A DNA stretch of 64,000 nt. It comes from Phoronis australis (lineage: Eukaryota > Phoronida > Phoronidae). The stretch spans positions 27,420 through 91,419 of the forward strand of contig NMRA01000067.1 in NCBI GenBank assembly GCA_002633005.1, read 5' to 3'. A program made the translations under genes and the position numbers. A model generated the notes under the pieces. That model made no database searches, was not told the DNA's origin, and was given only the letters and a program-made list of their open reading frames with translations. This document shows, piece by piece, positions 34,146 to 61,806 of this stretch. Position 1 is the stretch's first letter, and every line of letters starts with the position of its first letter.

Positions 34146-34338
34146 CCAAGCTTGTGAATGCCAACTTTGTCTACGCTGTCAAATACTGTCTTTTGATGCT
34201 TGAAAAGTCATGCAGGCTTACGTTTGTATAGTTTCTGTATATAACCCTTCTACCTCTTTTGTACATATTAATTTCTCATTTTATATCGGTCACTTACACT
34301 TGCGCTACTGTCTATACCGATGTAAAATAAACATTTTA

Positions 34339-34385
<47 letters not shown>

Positions 34386-34387
34386 CA
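34146..34387 (+). mobile_element. 3' end of a LINE (non-LTR retrotransposon) with a (CTTG)n tail
   Basis: Homologous to 57670-57870. The shared first part reads QACECQLCLRCQILSFDA then stop, the last codons of the LINE reverse-transcriptase ORF. It is followed by a shared 3' UTR with TTATATCGGTCACTTACACT and ends in about twelve CTTG units (34339-34385), the kind of short-repeat tail many LINEs carry. It is 5'-truncated right against the inverted-repeat transposon. Confidence 0.7.
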
Positions 34388-34723
34388 TACTAATGCCGGG
34401 GGAACGGGCCCACGCTTGGCGATATTCACCGGGATTGACTGCTTTTGGACAGGGGATTCTTTATCTGAGATGATACTTCCAACTACTTTAACGAAGTCTA
34501 ATATGTTTTCCTTAGTACGCCAATAATTTTTTATCTTCCGTCAATATTTATTCTCCATCGGCCGCCATGTCTTTGACAAGGCCACTCAGACTCGCGAAAT
34601 TGGCAGTGATTTGTGATGAATTTTAAGCAATAGAAGCGACCCTGTGTAACTGACCGTTAATGAGGTCAAAGTTCAAGGATCACTGAAAAAGTTTCCGATA
34701 GCGCACTTGAGCCACTTGATCAT
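34388..34723 (+). promoter_or_regulatory. ADA2 upstream region / probable promoter and 5' UTR
   Basis: Sequence between the LINE tail and the ADA2 start codon. No clear TATA box. A DR1-like motif lies at 34663-34675. The real transcription start cannot be placed and a further 5' non-coding exon is possible. Confidence 0.35.
34663..34675 (+). promoter_or_regulatory. DR1-type nuclear-receptor motif (AGGTCA A AGTTCA)
   Basis: Two AGGTCA-type half-sites in direct orientation separated by one base, the arrangement bound by HNF4 and RXR-type receptors. It ends 48 bases before the first ATG. A match of this length can arise by chance. Confidence 0.3.
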
Positions 34724-50171
<15,448 letters not shown>

Positions 50172-52410
50172 ATGTGTGCATGATTCCCACACGTCATGGA
50201 AAACATTTAACCAGGATAATGAAAAAAAAACAGTTTCCATGCGTGGAAATTTTTTTGGAAATTAACAAATGAAAAACTTATAGGGGGTACATGCAAATTC
50301 CGTAATATAAACGGGAGTTTCTCATTTTTCCAAGTTCGTGGATTGGATTGTTCTTAGCACTCACCATCTGAAACATGTCTGTTTCAGTTGGCTTTGATGG
50401 GAAAAACATTGCATTTAAAATGAAATTTATATCGTGAAGAACTGGTGTAGAAAAAAACACTGTGACTATGGGAACCACTTTCTCTTCTTGTGTGGGTTTG
50501 ATTGTTGTATGAGGTCACAAGGATTAATTTACTATCAACAGGCTCAGGTGTGCAGGATGGTCAGCTGACTATATACCCGGTATTACATTTTGATGCCATG
50601 CTGTATTGCTGATGTGCCTTTTGTTATGTTGAAATGTTCAATTTGATGTGTGGTAAACTGACTTGATGGAAGATGTTCTGATGATTGTCAACACAGTGTA
50701 CTCAGAATGTGTGGCAAGGCAGAAATCTGATCAAGAACCACTCTGCGCAAACATGTGATACCAGTAAGGGATGTCCTAATTGGTTTGGTTGTGCAGGTGC
50801 TGTTGAAAGGATCACATTCGCCTTAACCGTGCTCTGTGTTTATACCGTTGGTTGGCATGTCACAAGATGATTTGTCACAACTTGAACTACCTCAGAAACT
50901 TTGGATAAATTGACTCTGGGGTCGAGTTACGTTGTGTCATATTATATCACCAAATGACCCTTGTTGTAAACTAGAACCTCTCAAAGAGTGCTAATCTCTG
51001 TCAAGGCCGTGTAGTTTAAGTCACAAACTCATTTTTGCCATTTATTCCAAAGTCGCCAAAGTTTGTGTGATTATCACAGTATTATTGCCTATTAGACACG
51101 CACAAAGTTGTATGACTGGAAACGTTATTATACCAAAGACTTTAGGTTTCTGATTATAGTTATAGTGTTTTGTATGTGACCTGCTGCTATGTCTAGAGTC
51201 ATTTCCTGAATCCTCTGCAGTTCCATGACCTTCTGGAATTGATTTTGACTTCATGTTTAATGTTCCTGATAACAGCAGGCCTTGGAATTTTCCACTTTTA
51301 AGAGGATTTCCTCTTTTGATTTTGATTTCCTCTTATTTGGTTTCCAATTTCGTCTCCCTTTTATCACTATGTTGACTTCATTCATGCAAAAACATGTGAT
51401 TAAGTTAAATTTTACTACACAAAATGTTTCTATCACACATGCCTATTTATTTGTGGAATGGTACATCACCTGGAAAATTCTTTTTTGTCATCGGTCATTC
51501 CGAGCCCTGTAACGGACAGATTTAGGTCAGCAAAACTTGTGGTTGGTGGAAGTAATACAGATGAGAACTAGATCATTCTAAGATTGTACAAATGCATCAA
51601 GTACTCAGTATAGAGACCGGAACATGCTTTAGGTTACGTAACGCCAGAGTGCCTTCATCACTAAAGTAATTCTTTTGGCTGCCAGGAATTTTTACCCAGA
51701 TCATTATATATTTCTAATACCATATATATAACCTGGGCCTATCAACAGATAAATTGTCTGCAACATTGTCCTTAGTGAGGACCAGTATGTGTAAGGAAGT
51801 TTATGCTACCAATGGACTATTAGTTAACCTTAGTTTTTAGATTGTAAGCTATAAAGTGCTGAAATTCATTATTTTTGTTTCTCATACTCTCATTTTGTTT
51901 TACACCCATTGACACTTAATTTGTGGAAAGTCTACAAACTGTGGGGGCCTCATGGGCTTTTATTTGCATGATCTGTTGGCAGAAATTGTTTATCATTGTT
52001 GTGTGTTACTAGAGGACAAGGTTCCAAGTTTGTCTCACTTTGTACCATAAGAAAATGTCTGTGTTATGATTTTTGCCACACCCCATATTTTTTAACATAT
52101 CAGCAAATGGGGGGGGGGCTCATCCCTATCTCCAGTGTATTGCTGGAGTGTATCCTACGCAAATTGTTGTCCTTATTGCAACAGACCCCAGAACCTGCTG
52201 TTTTTGTTGTTTTTGTTCCTGTCACAAGGTGTCTCTTATTGTTTATGATAGTCTGGCAAAGTACATGCCCACAATATTTGGAAGTGTTTTCTGGCCGAGT
52301 GGTGACCCAGCGATCTTGACTGGTCACTCTCTGGTCATTATGGGGGAAATTCTGCCTATGATAATCTTGGTGATGAAGATTTCTGTGTAATGTTGACTGA
52401 CCTAAATGTT
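50172..52410 (+). other. ADA2 3' flank, no further gene recognised
   Basis: Presumably includes the 3' UTR. I see no AATAAA close to the stop codon, so the transcript end cannot be placed. The ~105-codon overlapping frames at 51996-52390 are Cys-rich but match no family known to me. Confidence 0.45.
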
Positions 52411-52419
52411 TTGTGTTAT

Positions 52420-52444
52420 AATTTAATTTAATTTAATTTAATTT
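52420..52444 (+). repeat. (ATTTA)n simple repeat
   Basis: Five units of the pentanucleotide ATTTA/TTTAA. No associated gene. Confidence 0.9.
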
Positions 52445-54671
52445 GTTTCCTATTCTGTTTAAAGTTATTTAATTGTTGTTTCTTAATTTAACAGATTTCA
52501 ATTTATTTTTAAAAAGTTATTTTAATTTTTTCCTTGTTATAAGCACATATAAACCTGCCTTGCCTCACAAAAACTAATCTTTAGTTGAAAACACCTGCCT
52601 TAGTCTCAGTTTTGAAGTGTTGTCATATTGTACAGTTACTGATGACAGTTTGTTATTGCTTGAGACCATGCCCTACGAGTTGGCTTATCACAGTGGATTA
52701 TTTATGTTTGCCCGTATCATGGTCTCCAGAAACAATGAATGTCAGGTCTCTCCAGATGACTCAGAAACCAAATCTTTGAGTTAGGAAGAAGTTGAGATCA
52801 TTTTTTTTTTGAGGTGAGTTTTCTTCTTAGTCAAATGTTAGTTTCTTTGACGCTGGTACGACGCTGATTTGTAGCCACTGACTTTCACATGCATTCCAGA
52901 TTCATATATCGCTCAAAGTGTAACTATGCTCAAGTATGTGATTACAGTTTTCACCTGCAAGTAATGTTGTATTTTGAAAACTCTGTTCATACTTTAAAAA
53001 TAGTCTAAGTAAATTTACTACCTGTGCAGTTTTGTGTTATTGTGGGCTCTGGCGATATCCGTGCTCTTTGATGGTGTTCCATATGTAAGTACACTTTGAC
53101 GGGTGATCATCAAAAGCTGTCAATTAATTTTTAGTTGGTTGTATCATTTAATTCTGGGAGCTCATCTGGGGTTTATTACACGTGTGTAGCCTATGTGTGT
53201 ATGTGGGCGCATATTGTACGTGTCTAGTAGCGTTCGACGTCCTATGCTGTGTCTAGCCGCGTCTGACGTCCGCTGATGTGTCTCCTAAATCCCTGGCAGG
53301 ACTCTCGATGAGATTTGGCAGATATGTTCCTATACCGTGACACTTGGCGACAGATGATGACTTGGACCGACTCCACTGATGTTTCTCGGAGTTGTGCTAG
53401 ATTTAGTTTTTACGTTTGGCCGAGTATTTTCGAAGTTTTAGTTGACAGATTTTCGTGTGATTTGCCTATTTTGCAGCAAGGGGTTTGTCGTTTTTGTCTG
53501 GGCCCCAAACTGCAAGCTCAGTTAACGACGTGGCGGATATACTGCAGCAGGGGGTGCCCTCCGATACTGGATCACAATAATACTTCATTCTAGTTTCTCG
53601 TTAGATCCGCATTGAACAAAGAAACTTATTAAGTAGACACATTGGGGAACTAGTGGGCTGTCGTGATTTCCCCTTTGAATTAACGCTAAGGAAATAAGTG
53701 GAATTGCGATTTGTTGTTGTTAAACTGAGTACTGAGAATCATTTCCCTTATTAATAAATTTGGCCTTAGTTATCATGTATAGTTACCACGTTGGGAATCG
53801 CAGATTTTTTCATACTTTGATCCTCCAGTCAGAAAACGATGGAAATTCTCGACAATGAACATTCAGTATCTGGTCTCCAGGATGTGATGATCTTGATGAG
53901 GTTTACGGTGCGCGCTGGAATGCTTACCGTTTTATGACTGTCTACCCAATCATAAGTCGTCTCTCCAGGTGACCTTATCTCATCTAGAGGTGGCCCACAT
54001 GCCCCTCACTCCCCGGCATTATCATGCCACTATATGTGACACTACTTGGCGTGTTTTCTCATGGCTTGTCTCTGGAAAAACGTTAGATTTTTGCTGACAA
54101 TATAAATCTTTTGATGTAGTTGAATCGTGTAACTGAAAATGAACTGAGGCTTCGATTTTTTCGTCTATAGGGAAGAGCGCGTGTACTTGCATCCAAAACA
54201 TTTAAGCGCGGAAGGTTGTAAGCGTGCACTTGTGGCTTTTTATACTTTACTGCTTGACCTATTAGCACCAATCTCGTGACCACGTTTCAGTCAATGATTT
54301 CTTCGTTATATTCTGGTTAGCGGCGTGTCAATTGCTAAAAGCCATACGAAAGCAACTAGTTAGATGTGACATGCATCTGAACAAGGAACACTTGCATGCA
54401 CCTTTATGTGATTTTTTACTACTTGCTTTTTTGGAAGATACCAGCTATTTTGCATGGGTCTACTTACGCGGTATCGGCGTACTCATTGGTTCCCCTATCG
54501 CCAGGCAATTAAACCTATCCACCCACATTCTGAAAATCGTGTTTTCCTGAAAGCTTTTGTCATACATACTGCACCAAAGGTTCACTTATAGTCATTGCCA
54601 CTTGGCAGATGATCGGTTAGGGGCGAAGCTCCCGCTAACCCACGCGCGCTAACTACCAAATGTATGTACTA

Positions 54672-54740
54672 TACCGTAAACGTTCGGGTTAACGCCTATG
54701 CTCAGTTAACCGCCCACCCCCTAAGTTAGCGTGGTATATA
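54672..54740 (+). repeat. Short dispersed repeat R3, copy 1
   Basis: TACCGTAAACGTTCGGGTTA followed by ACGCCTATGCTCAGTTAAC; the same order with differences recurs at 60543-60580. It is probably one end of an old small DNA element. Confidence 0.5.
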
Positions 54741-55766
54741 CGTGAACGTCACATCTATGCAGTCATGTCTGCAGCAACCGCGCCAAACGTTTACATTTAG
54801 GCACTGAAGTTCAATATTACACTTCCACTACACTACATGAACTAGGACTGTTGTGTTGTCAAACCAACATGAAAGTATTGAATTGACTTGGTATTCAACT
54901 GATACGAAGCCAGTCGCCTGCGCTTAATAGGCTTGCATGAAACTAGAAAATTTCATGCAAAAAACCCTTATTATTCTCGCAAAGTCGTCCATATGAACAA
55001 CTATTATGTTGTCAAACCAATGCAAGTTACTCGAGATGAATCTACTTTGGGCACACGAAAGAGCTCGGTGTTGGGGCGAACAAGTGTGGAACAAGGACAA
55101 ACTCTTTATCTCCCCCTGAATAAGTTTTTCTTTTAAAAACGCCTATAAACCCGCCTTACGTCAACGAAGCAAACTTTTTATTCAAAACATTTGTTCTTCA
55201 AATTTGGCTCACTTGTTCCTCACTCAAACGAGAATTGATTTCTCTTCTTGCAAAGAACTGACAATTTGTTTTTGTTTGAAACCATGCGCGCCGCATAAAA
55301 TGGCACGCCGTCACCAAGCCAACTTGAAACTAATCCGTGGTCTCAAAAACAGGGAAACATTTAACTTAGTTCTTTCGATGCCTTGATATTACATTTTATT
55401 TGAGTACTGAACAAGCTGTAACCAATTTCACAACAGCCTATATAAAAAACTACGTTTTTGGTAGTGGTGGTCTGAGTTTAAAGCCGTTTAATTAAACCGT
55501 GTTGTAATCTAGAAATTTTATTTAACTGTCTTCTTATCAACAGGCTTACCAGAGGCTAAAACAAGCGTTCACAAAGTCGTCCTATCTGCTGTCTTACCCA
55601 TAGCAAAATATTAACAAAGTGTTTGCCGTAACTGTGATATGAGTAAATGTTTTTTATTGAAGTGGTCTTACGTAGTCTAATGGACCATTACTGAGCCCTG
55701 AGCACTTGGCATGCCTGGATGAGCGATGTACCGGTGTACTAACGTCGGAGCACTTGCAGCACAGAA

Positions 55767-55785
55767 GTGTGTGTGTGTGTGTGTG
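55767..55785 (+). repeat. (GT)n microsatellite
   Basis: About nine GT units followed by a G-rich run. It gives false Cys/Val frames. Confidence 0.9.
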
Positions 55786-57539
55786 GGGTGCGGGGGGGAG
55801 TCTGTGTATTCAAGTTCGTGTGATACCTGGGGACCATCCACCATCCAACTGGAAAAAAAATCCGCCAGTGCACGCCACTCACAACACTTTATGAAAGACA
55901 CGAAACTGAGCAAGTCCGAGAGTGATTACATATCCAAGGTAGGCGCAAGATTTGATCCAAAAGTCACAGTGAACGCCGAAAGAAAATTTCTACTCTGAAA
56001 AGTGTGATTAACAAAAACCAAAAAAATGTCTCCCAAAATTGAACCAGCTTCAACATTCGAGGTATTGGTAGGAACTACGTTAGTGCATTGCAGCTGTGTG
56101 GTGTGACTGTGACACAGCAATTCATTTTACAATGCGGCAAGCCGGGTCCGCTCAAGGAATAACCAAGTGTCAATTCTTATATTAGCTAGTCCAGAAATTA
56201 CTTGTTAGTTGAGTAAGGAAATAGTTTAGATCACTTTTATAGCAGCAAATGACGTAACGCCATGCCCTTTACTGTTTTTCGTTGGCGACTGGCTGAATCC
56301 CGGCCATAAGTCCTCACTTAGTGGTATCTGCAATATCATTTATAAACATTTTGTTAATAAACTAAGTGCATAGTTTTCGATTTTGTCAAGTATAACTATA
56401 GAGTGCAATTTGCATGGCCCGACCATTCCATGATATAGCTCCGATGTTTAAAAAAGCGGGTTTTTTTTTCTGGCGCGAGGCATTTAGGATTCATCAGCAT
56501 CGTGTACTGAGAATTACTTTTTAGGAGATCCGTTTTGGTCACTGGCGGGCTTTTTCGAAATTGTGTTTTTGTCAAGGGTCATTCGGTGCTTGGAGGTTTC
56601 TATTGGGCACAACCCAGAGTATCTTGTCTCAGTCACAGTCCAGTAGCCTAGTGTTCGGCGCGAGATTTTCTGATGAGTCTTATGCAGCGGCGGTGGAGGC
56701 CCGGCACTACCTCTTTCATCCTTGTAACATAGAACTCTAGTGACCAGAGGTCCATAGCCAGCCCGGGGCTGATACGATCCCTGCGCCAGTAATTTTGCCA
56801 TTTTGACATTATCATGTATATTGTCTAAGCCCAATGCGCGCAAAAGCCAGTATGCGGCAAAAAGTAGTTAGTTCTGACTCTGTCCAGTTCGGTCGCTGAG
56901 AGCGGCGTGACCACGACCCATCAGAAATTGTCTAGCTGATTTTTTCTCAGAGTTTTAGTCATGATCTGACAATATACGACGTGCCATTGGACCTAACATC
57001 GGTGTCCTGGATATTAAATCTGTGGCTTTTGTGCTATGGATGGACCACTGACTTGCTTCGTGCTTCGCCTATTAATGCAACTGTGCTATGTTAATGCAAT
57101 GAATTGTGACCGCTGACCCGGACCCAGATATTTAACTCAGTGTGCTCCGAACTCCTCCATCCTTTGTGTCTTTGTTCCTGCAGGACAGTGCTCCTATGTG
57201 CTTTCTCTTCATCTGTGGTACGACCATTCCCGGGGATCTGATTGTTTAATTATTTGGACTTCTACCCTTTGATTACCTTCTCAAGACGGTGCTGCGTCAA
57301 ATAATCGCAGGGAATTACAAGACAAGACAGACATGGCATATTGCATAAGATATTGTTTCAACGATTGAGGTGAATCTTATTAGAAGTGGTCCTAATTTTG
57401 ACAACAGGCGAGAAAAATTTCTTTATGTTGGCACGAACATTATTAAGTGTGTGAATTCTGTTGTTGGGTGTGCCCATTGACTGTAAATTAAACTTCCATG
57501 AACACGATGGACAACTCTCATTTTGTGCCAAAGCAGCAA

Positions 57540-57870
57540 AATATATGTGTCTACCTTGTTCCGTCTGCGTCATTTATTAAATACACGGCACTTTTTGGAA
57601 CAAGTTACCTGAATGTATAAGATGTTGTCAAGATCTCAATACATTTATAAAAGAGTTAAGTCGCCATATACGCCAAGCTTGTGAATGCCAACTTTGCTTA
57701 CGCTGTCAAATGCTGTCTTTTGATGCTTAATAAATCATGTATGTTTGTACTACTTTTTGTACATAGCCCTTCTACCTGTTTTGTACATATTGATTTCTCA
57801 CGTTATATCGGTCACTTACACTTGTGCTACTGTTTTGCTGTTAACCTGTTCTATACCGATATAACTAACT
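57540..57870 (+). mobile_element. 3' end of a LINE, second copy
   Basis: One frame reads TFWNKLPECIRCCQDLNTFI and KELSRHIRQACECQLCLRC, then SFDA and a stop: the WNxLP..I...F motif that closes many LINE reverse-transcriptase ORFs. Just upstream, SFIKYTA is in another frame, so at least one frameshift separates them. The 3' UTR matches 34146-34338, but the tail here is only CTTGC/ACTTACTTAG instead of a long CTTG run. Confidence 0.75.
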
Positions 57871-58161
57871 TGCTTTTTGACTTACTTAGACTGGTTGACG
57901 TCGTCCGACTGAGGCGCCCAGCTTTCGTCCCAAAAACTAAATGACCGAGTTTCTCTGAAAATTTACTGTTTCACGACACTTCTATTTTTTGCATAAGAAT
58001 TTAGTTACGAAATAAAGCGGCCTGAAATATGTAGTTTCAAGGGTGCATCAGAATTCTTGCCAAATTTCGTATTGTTTTTTAGTCAAATAATGTAGAAAAT
58101 AAATCCGAAACTAAAAGAGGCTACCCAAATCCTCTAAAGGATACACTTGTGTGTCGAAAAG

Positions 58162-58748
58162 TAGAATAAATATACGTAAATAAATTGAGCATGATACGTA
58201 GTGCCATATATCAAGGCCCGGTCTCTCTAATCTTTGCCACTCGAAACTAACTCGAGAACTATTTTTGACAATTTCTCTGCTCCTTTTGTGCGAACGTAAG
58301 ATAATTGGTTATCAGACTGTGCTCGAATACATTATAGTTTATGCATAGGAGTTTGTAGTTCAAGTTTGCCCTTGAAGACCCTTATATTCGTGCTACAAAC
58401 TCGAGTAAAAACTCGAAATTTCGAGTTCAAGAACTCGAACTTTTTGGTTTAATATTGGGTTTACAATCTGTGAACTAAGGGCAATAAATTATCTACGTAA
58501 GTTATTGTGTACTCGAGCATAGAATAATGGACACTTATCTTGAGTTCGCCCAAAAGTAGAGTAGAAAATGCCAAACCTAATTTCGAGTTCCATTTCGAGT
58601 AACTTAGATTGGGAGACCGGGCCCAGATATCAATTGTCACATAGTGTTTGATTTTACTTTATTTCTGTTTCTGTTGACGAAGGATGTTATTATATCTGAA
58701 AATTTCAGTGATCCATTTTTGTTGTTTTATTTACGTATATTTATTCTA
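58162..58748. mobile_element. ~590 bp element with two nested pairs of inverted repeats
   Basis: Outer pair: 58162-58184 and 58726-58748 are an exact 23-base inverted repeat with core AATAAATATACGTAAATAAA. Inner pair: ~58203-58262 and ~58578-58640, about 60 bases, both with GGCCCGGTCTC and AATCT then ACTCGAAA. The middle is full of CTCGA motifs (58380-58440). It may be one inverted-repeat element inserted inside another, or a single long foldback element. No ORF. Confidence 0.65.
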
Positions 58749-59423
58749 TTTTTAGTCATATGTGATGCGTCATAAGACATAGGCCTAAAAGAACACGGCA
58801 TGCTAAGTGTGGTGGGCTTGAATTAGAAGTTGTCTCCCTCCGCTACAATTAGGGAACTCTTCTGTGCCAAGAAAACAGGATTGCAATTAGAAATGGTGGG
58901 TGAGTTGAACTGATCGTATAGAATACTGTGTCGTTTGTTTCCTTTGAGAACGATAGAACACACGTGCAGTAGTAGGTTTGTACGTTTTCAGACCAATAAC
59001 AACAACTCTTAAGATTTCGTGTTTTGAATTAGACCTTACTGCTTACACTGTGTTTAAGTTAGTTTCTCAGGGGCTGTCAGAATACTTTGTACCGTATCTG
59101 TGCCATCGGCGTCGACTGTTCACGATCCATGACCATGGCTTGGGGCATGAGTTTGCCTCCCAGCCCACCAGTTAGGGTTGATCTGTTCGGTATGTGAGGG
59201 TATTCACACCACTATCGCAGACTGTAAGATGGTAACCCTCTTTAGTACTTTGCCAATTTTAAATTCTGGAGATTTCTTTTGTCTTGAGTGAAGATATTTA
59301 TACTGCAAACACTGCAGTGAGAAGCACAAAAGACACAATATACACTTAGCGGTGATAGTCGCCCGTTATTCAGTGGTAGTAACTGGTTCTGTGGTGAATG
59401 TGCAGTGAGTTTAGTACTTAATA

Positions 59424-59860
59424 AAAAGGCCTCTCTTAATCATTTGGCTACGGGCAATTGCTCTTTGGTCGACTGGTTAGGATGCCTGGCATTGAAGCAA
59501 GAGATACCAGGTTCGAAAGTTCGACTAAGCGATTTTTTACTGCGTTGGGGCCCAACAAAGGTACGTAATCACGACAGCAGGGAGGGACCACTCATGCCTC
59601 CTGAGTTTGTTAGTGCCATGATGGCTGAAGAAGAGGCGGATGTAGAGGGGCTGATCTGCTGTTGAGTTCCAGGCGGCGTTACCCCTAATCATTGGATGGG
59701 GGAAAATGTGGTGAATCTGTTGTGAGTGTAGTCATATAAAGGCCTCTCTTCATCACTCACCTATAGGCAGGTTCTCTTTGGTCGACTGGTTAGGATGCCT
59801 GCCATTGAAGCAAGAGGGAGTGGGTTTGTGACTTGGAGTAGGTGATTCTTCACTACAGTT
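59424..59860 (+). mobile_element. Pair of tRNA-derived SINE units in direct repeat
   Basis: Two units about 315 bases apart each start with AAGGCCTCTCTT and carry TTTGGTCGACTGGTTAGGAT (Pol III A box, like a tRNA D arm). The first unit also has AGGTTCGAAAGTTCGA, a near B box, at ~59509-59524; the second has lost it (GGGTTTGTGACTTGG). The first unit lies in an open frame of 86 codons that I do not regard as a gene. Confidence 0.6.
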
Positions 59861-60542
59861 CTCAAATTAATTTTAAATCAGGGACCCACCTATCCGACTA
59901 TTACTCATTTAACCTTTGAGCACTGTTGAAGTTGAAAATGATGAAGTTAAACGTATTGAAGTTGAATGCGTTGAAGGTTAGAGCAGGCAGAAACAATTTA
60001 AGGCCAATAAATCTGGGCTCACCTATCAATTTTCTTTGATCGTTATAGTTGATGATTTTCTGATGTCGGCCGAGATATTAATTTGTGCTCAAAAAGGCTT
60101 TTACTTTGATAACAGAAAAGAGAAGACTATACTATGTTATATATTTTACTTAATCTAGTTCAGGACTTAAACATGACCTTTGGCGGGATCCCTATCTACC
60201 TAAATCGGCCAGTGCCTAGACAGGCCATTTTATTGAGTTTTCAGTGACAATTGGTGTAGGCAGCCCGATTGAGAAGTTGGTGCTTCAGATAAAAGTCCCT
60301 GAACGATGGTACATTGGTGCTTAAAAAGTGAAGTTCTTTTCAGGGGTGTTCGACCGTTGCAGACTTGTATATAAATTGGGGGCGAGCATTCTAACTCACA
60401 ACTGGTACAAACAGTTTGGCCGAGAAATTTGGAAAATTACAGATATGTGATGAATGACCAAGCGGACATTGCATGGATTTTCCGTGTCTGCTTATCAAAG
60501 TTTACTGGAGCTCCACTGCAAATTACTTCACTGCTTGGTAAA

Positions 60543-60664
60543 TACCGTAAACTCGCGGGTTGACGCCTATGCTTGGGTAATCTCTTTCTAGAATTTAGGA
60601 CAAGGTGCGACATTGAGCAAAATAATTAATTTTCCACTGCCTCAAATTGGAGAATTTTTACCGT
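60543..60664 (+). mobile_element. Repeat R3 copy 2 joined to an R1 element fragment
   Basis: ATACCGTAAACTCGCGGGTT is a second copy of R3. It runs directly into TTTCTAGAATTTAGGACAAG and ends TCAAATTGGAGAATTTTTACC, an R1 right end. The two families are thus linked here, perhaps by nested insertion. Confidence 0.55.
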
Positions 60665-61700
60665 ATTTAAACAAAAAAAAGGTTTACCCATCATGCCGGC
60701 TAAGTTTGTTAACATCAAAAACGACTGGTAATAGCTCGTATGACAAGAAAATTGTAATTGCAGAATAACTTAGCCACCTTATTGACTTTCTTTCCCTTCA
60801 TTCTCTGTCATGAGGTAATACTACTGTGACGATGACTATGGCTTCTGCCCAATGGTCATGACAGGAGTTCCGAGTCGTTTTTGTCTGAATAATTTTGGTG
60901 TGTGCTTTAGATGTAGAGAGGACACTGAGGAGTGAGGTCATCGTCAATTCCGTTTTTTAATTGTCCAACTGGGGCTTGCGGATGTTAGTTGCGATTATGC
61001 TCCTCCTATTTTGCACAGAATAAATACGGTATTTTTTCTGATGGGACGTGCCAAAGACTGAATACACGGACTCCGTAGTGGACGGGTGTGCGAAATCAAC
61101 TGTGTAACGAAGCATCGCCATATTGCTCTTGTGTGAAAACGAAATGCTGTCAACAAGTGACGCAGTTACCAATAACTAAGTTAGCTTATGCCATTCCATA
61201 ATTGGTGGAACTCTTTTGAGAATATGGCTCTTAGCTACCCCCCTTGACATTCATCCAGGTCACCCCTTTCTCCTCATGTTTACAACAGTGTGAGATATCT
61301 TGTATGTATGGATGAATTAGTGATGAATATACTAGCAGACTTCATAAAAGAGGTGTGAATAATAGGAATTAATAATAGAACTTTGCATAGATGTTTTTCA
61401 AAGTACAAAATTGGCTGTGTGCGAATTTGGTGAGGCAAGAAATTAACACCAAGTAGCCTGGTGCGAAACAAAGTGAGGGATAAACTATTATTAAAACAAA
61501 TAATTTCGGGTGTGCAAAATGAGGCTTTTACGTTACTGGTAAACAAGTAGAGAATCTCCATTCTGTTCCACATCTGCGACAGAGTTGAAATATTTGCTGC
61601 AGGGCTCATTTTCCGTTTTCTCAATGGGGAAAAACATGTTACATTACAGGTGTGTCACGGCTTGTGTATGTGTTGGAAACATTTGCTTTGGAGTTAAGTG
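60665..61700. other. Intergenic, nothing recognised
   Basis: No gene or clear repeat. Minus-strand frames of 71 and 114 codons show no family resemblance. Confidence 0.5.
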
Positions 61701-61715
61701 AAGTTAAGATTGTTT

Positions 61716-61806
61716 CTGTAAGTGATGATAATATTGCTTTAAGTGATGATAATATTACTGCAGGTGATAATATTACAGTAAGTGATGATACTATTACTGT
61801 AGGTTA
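61716..61806 (+). repeat. Short tandem repeat of ~20 bp
   Basis: Four to five imperfect units with AAGTGATGATAATATT(A/G)C. No coding role seen. Confidence 0.8.

Larger units (their letters stand above)
52445..57350. other. Downstream intergenic region, possible degraded retroelement, nothing firm
   Basis: No host exon recognised. A 92-codon frame at 53315-53593 carries CRFCLGPK and CSRGCPP, a CxxC..CxxxC arrangement that I cannot name. A 109-codon minus-strand frame at 56514-56843 also matches nothing I know. Two stretches (TGGGAGCTCATCTGGGG at ~53155 and TTGGGGAACTAGTGGGCTGT at ~53643) recall LTR-element primer-binding sites, but no paired LTRs were found. Confidence 0.35.

Noticed and set aside
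56514-56843. 109-codon GC-rich minus-strand frame
   Set aside because: No recognisable domain or neighbours. Could be part of an old element but cannot be supported.
59405-59665. 86-codon frame over the SINE unit
   Set aside because: It spans a Pol III-type repeat and has no protein resemblance.
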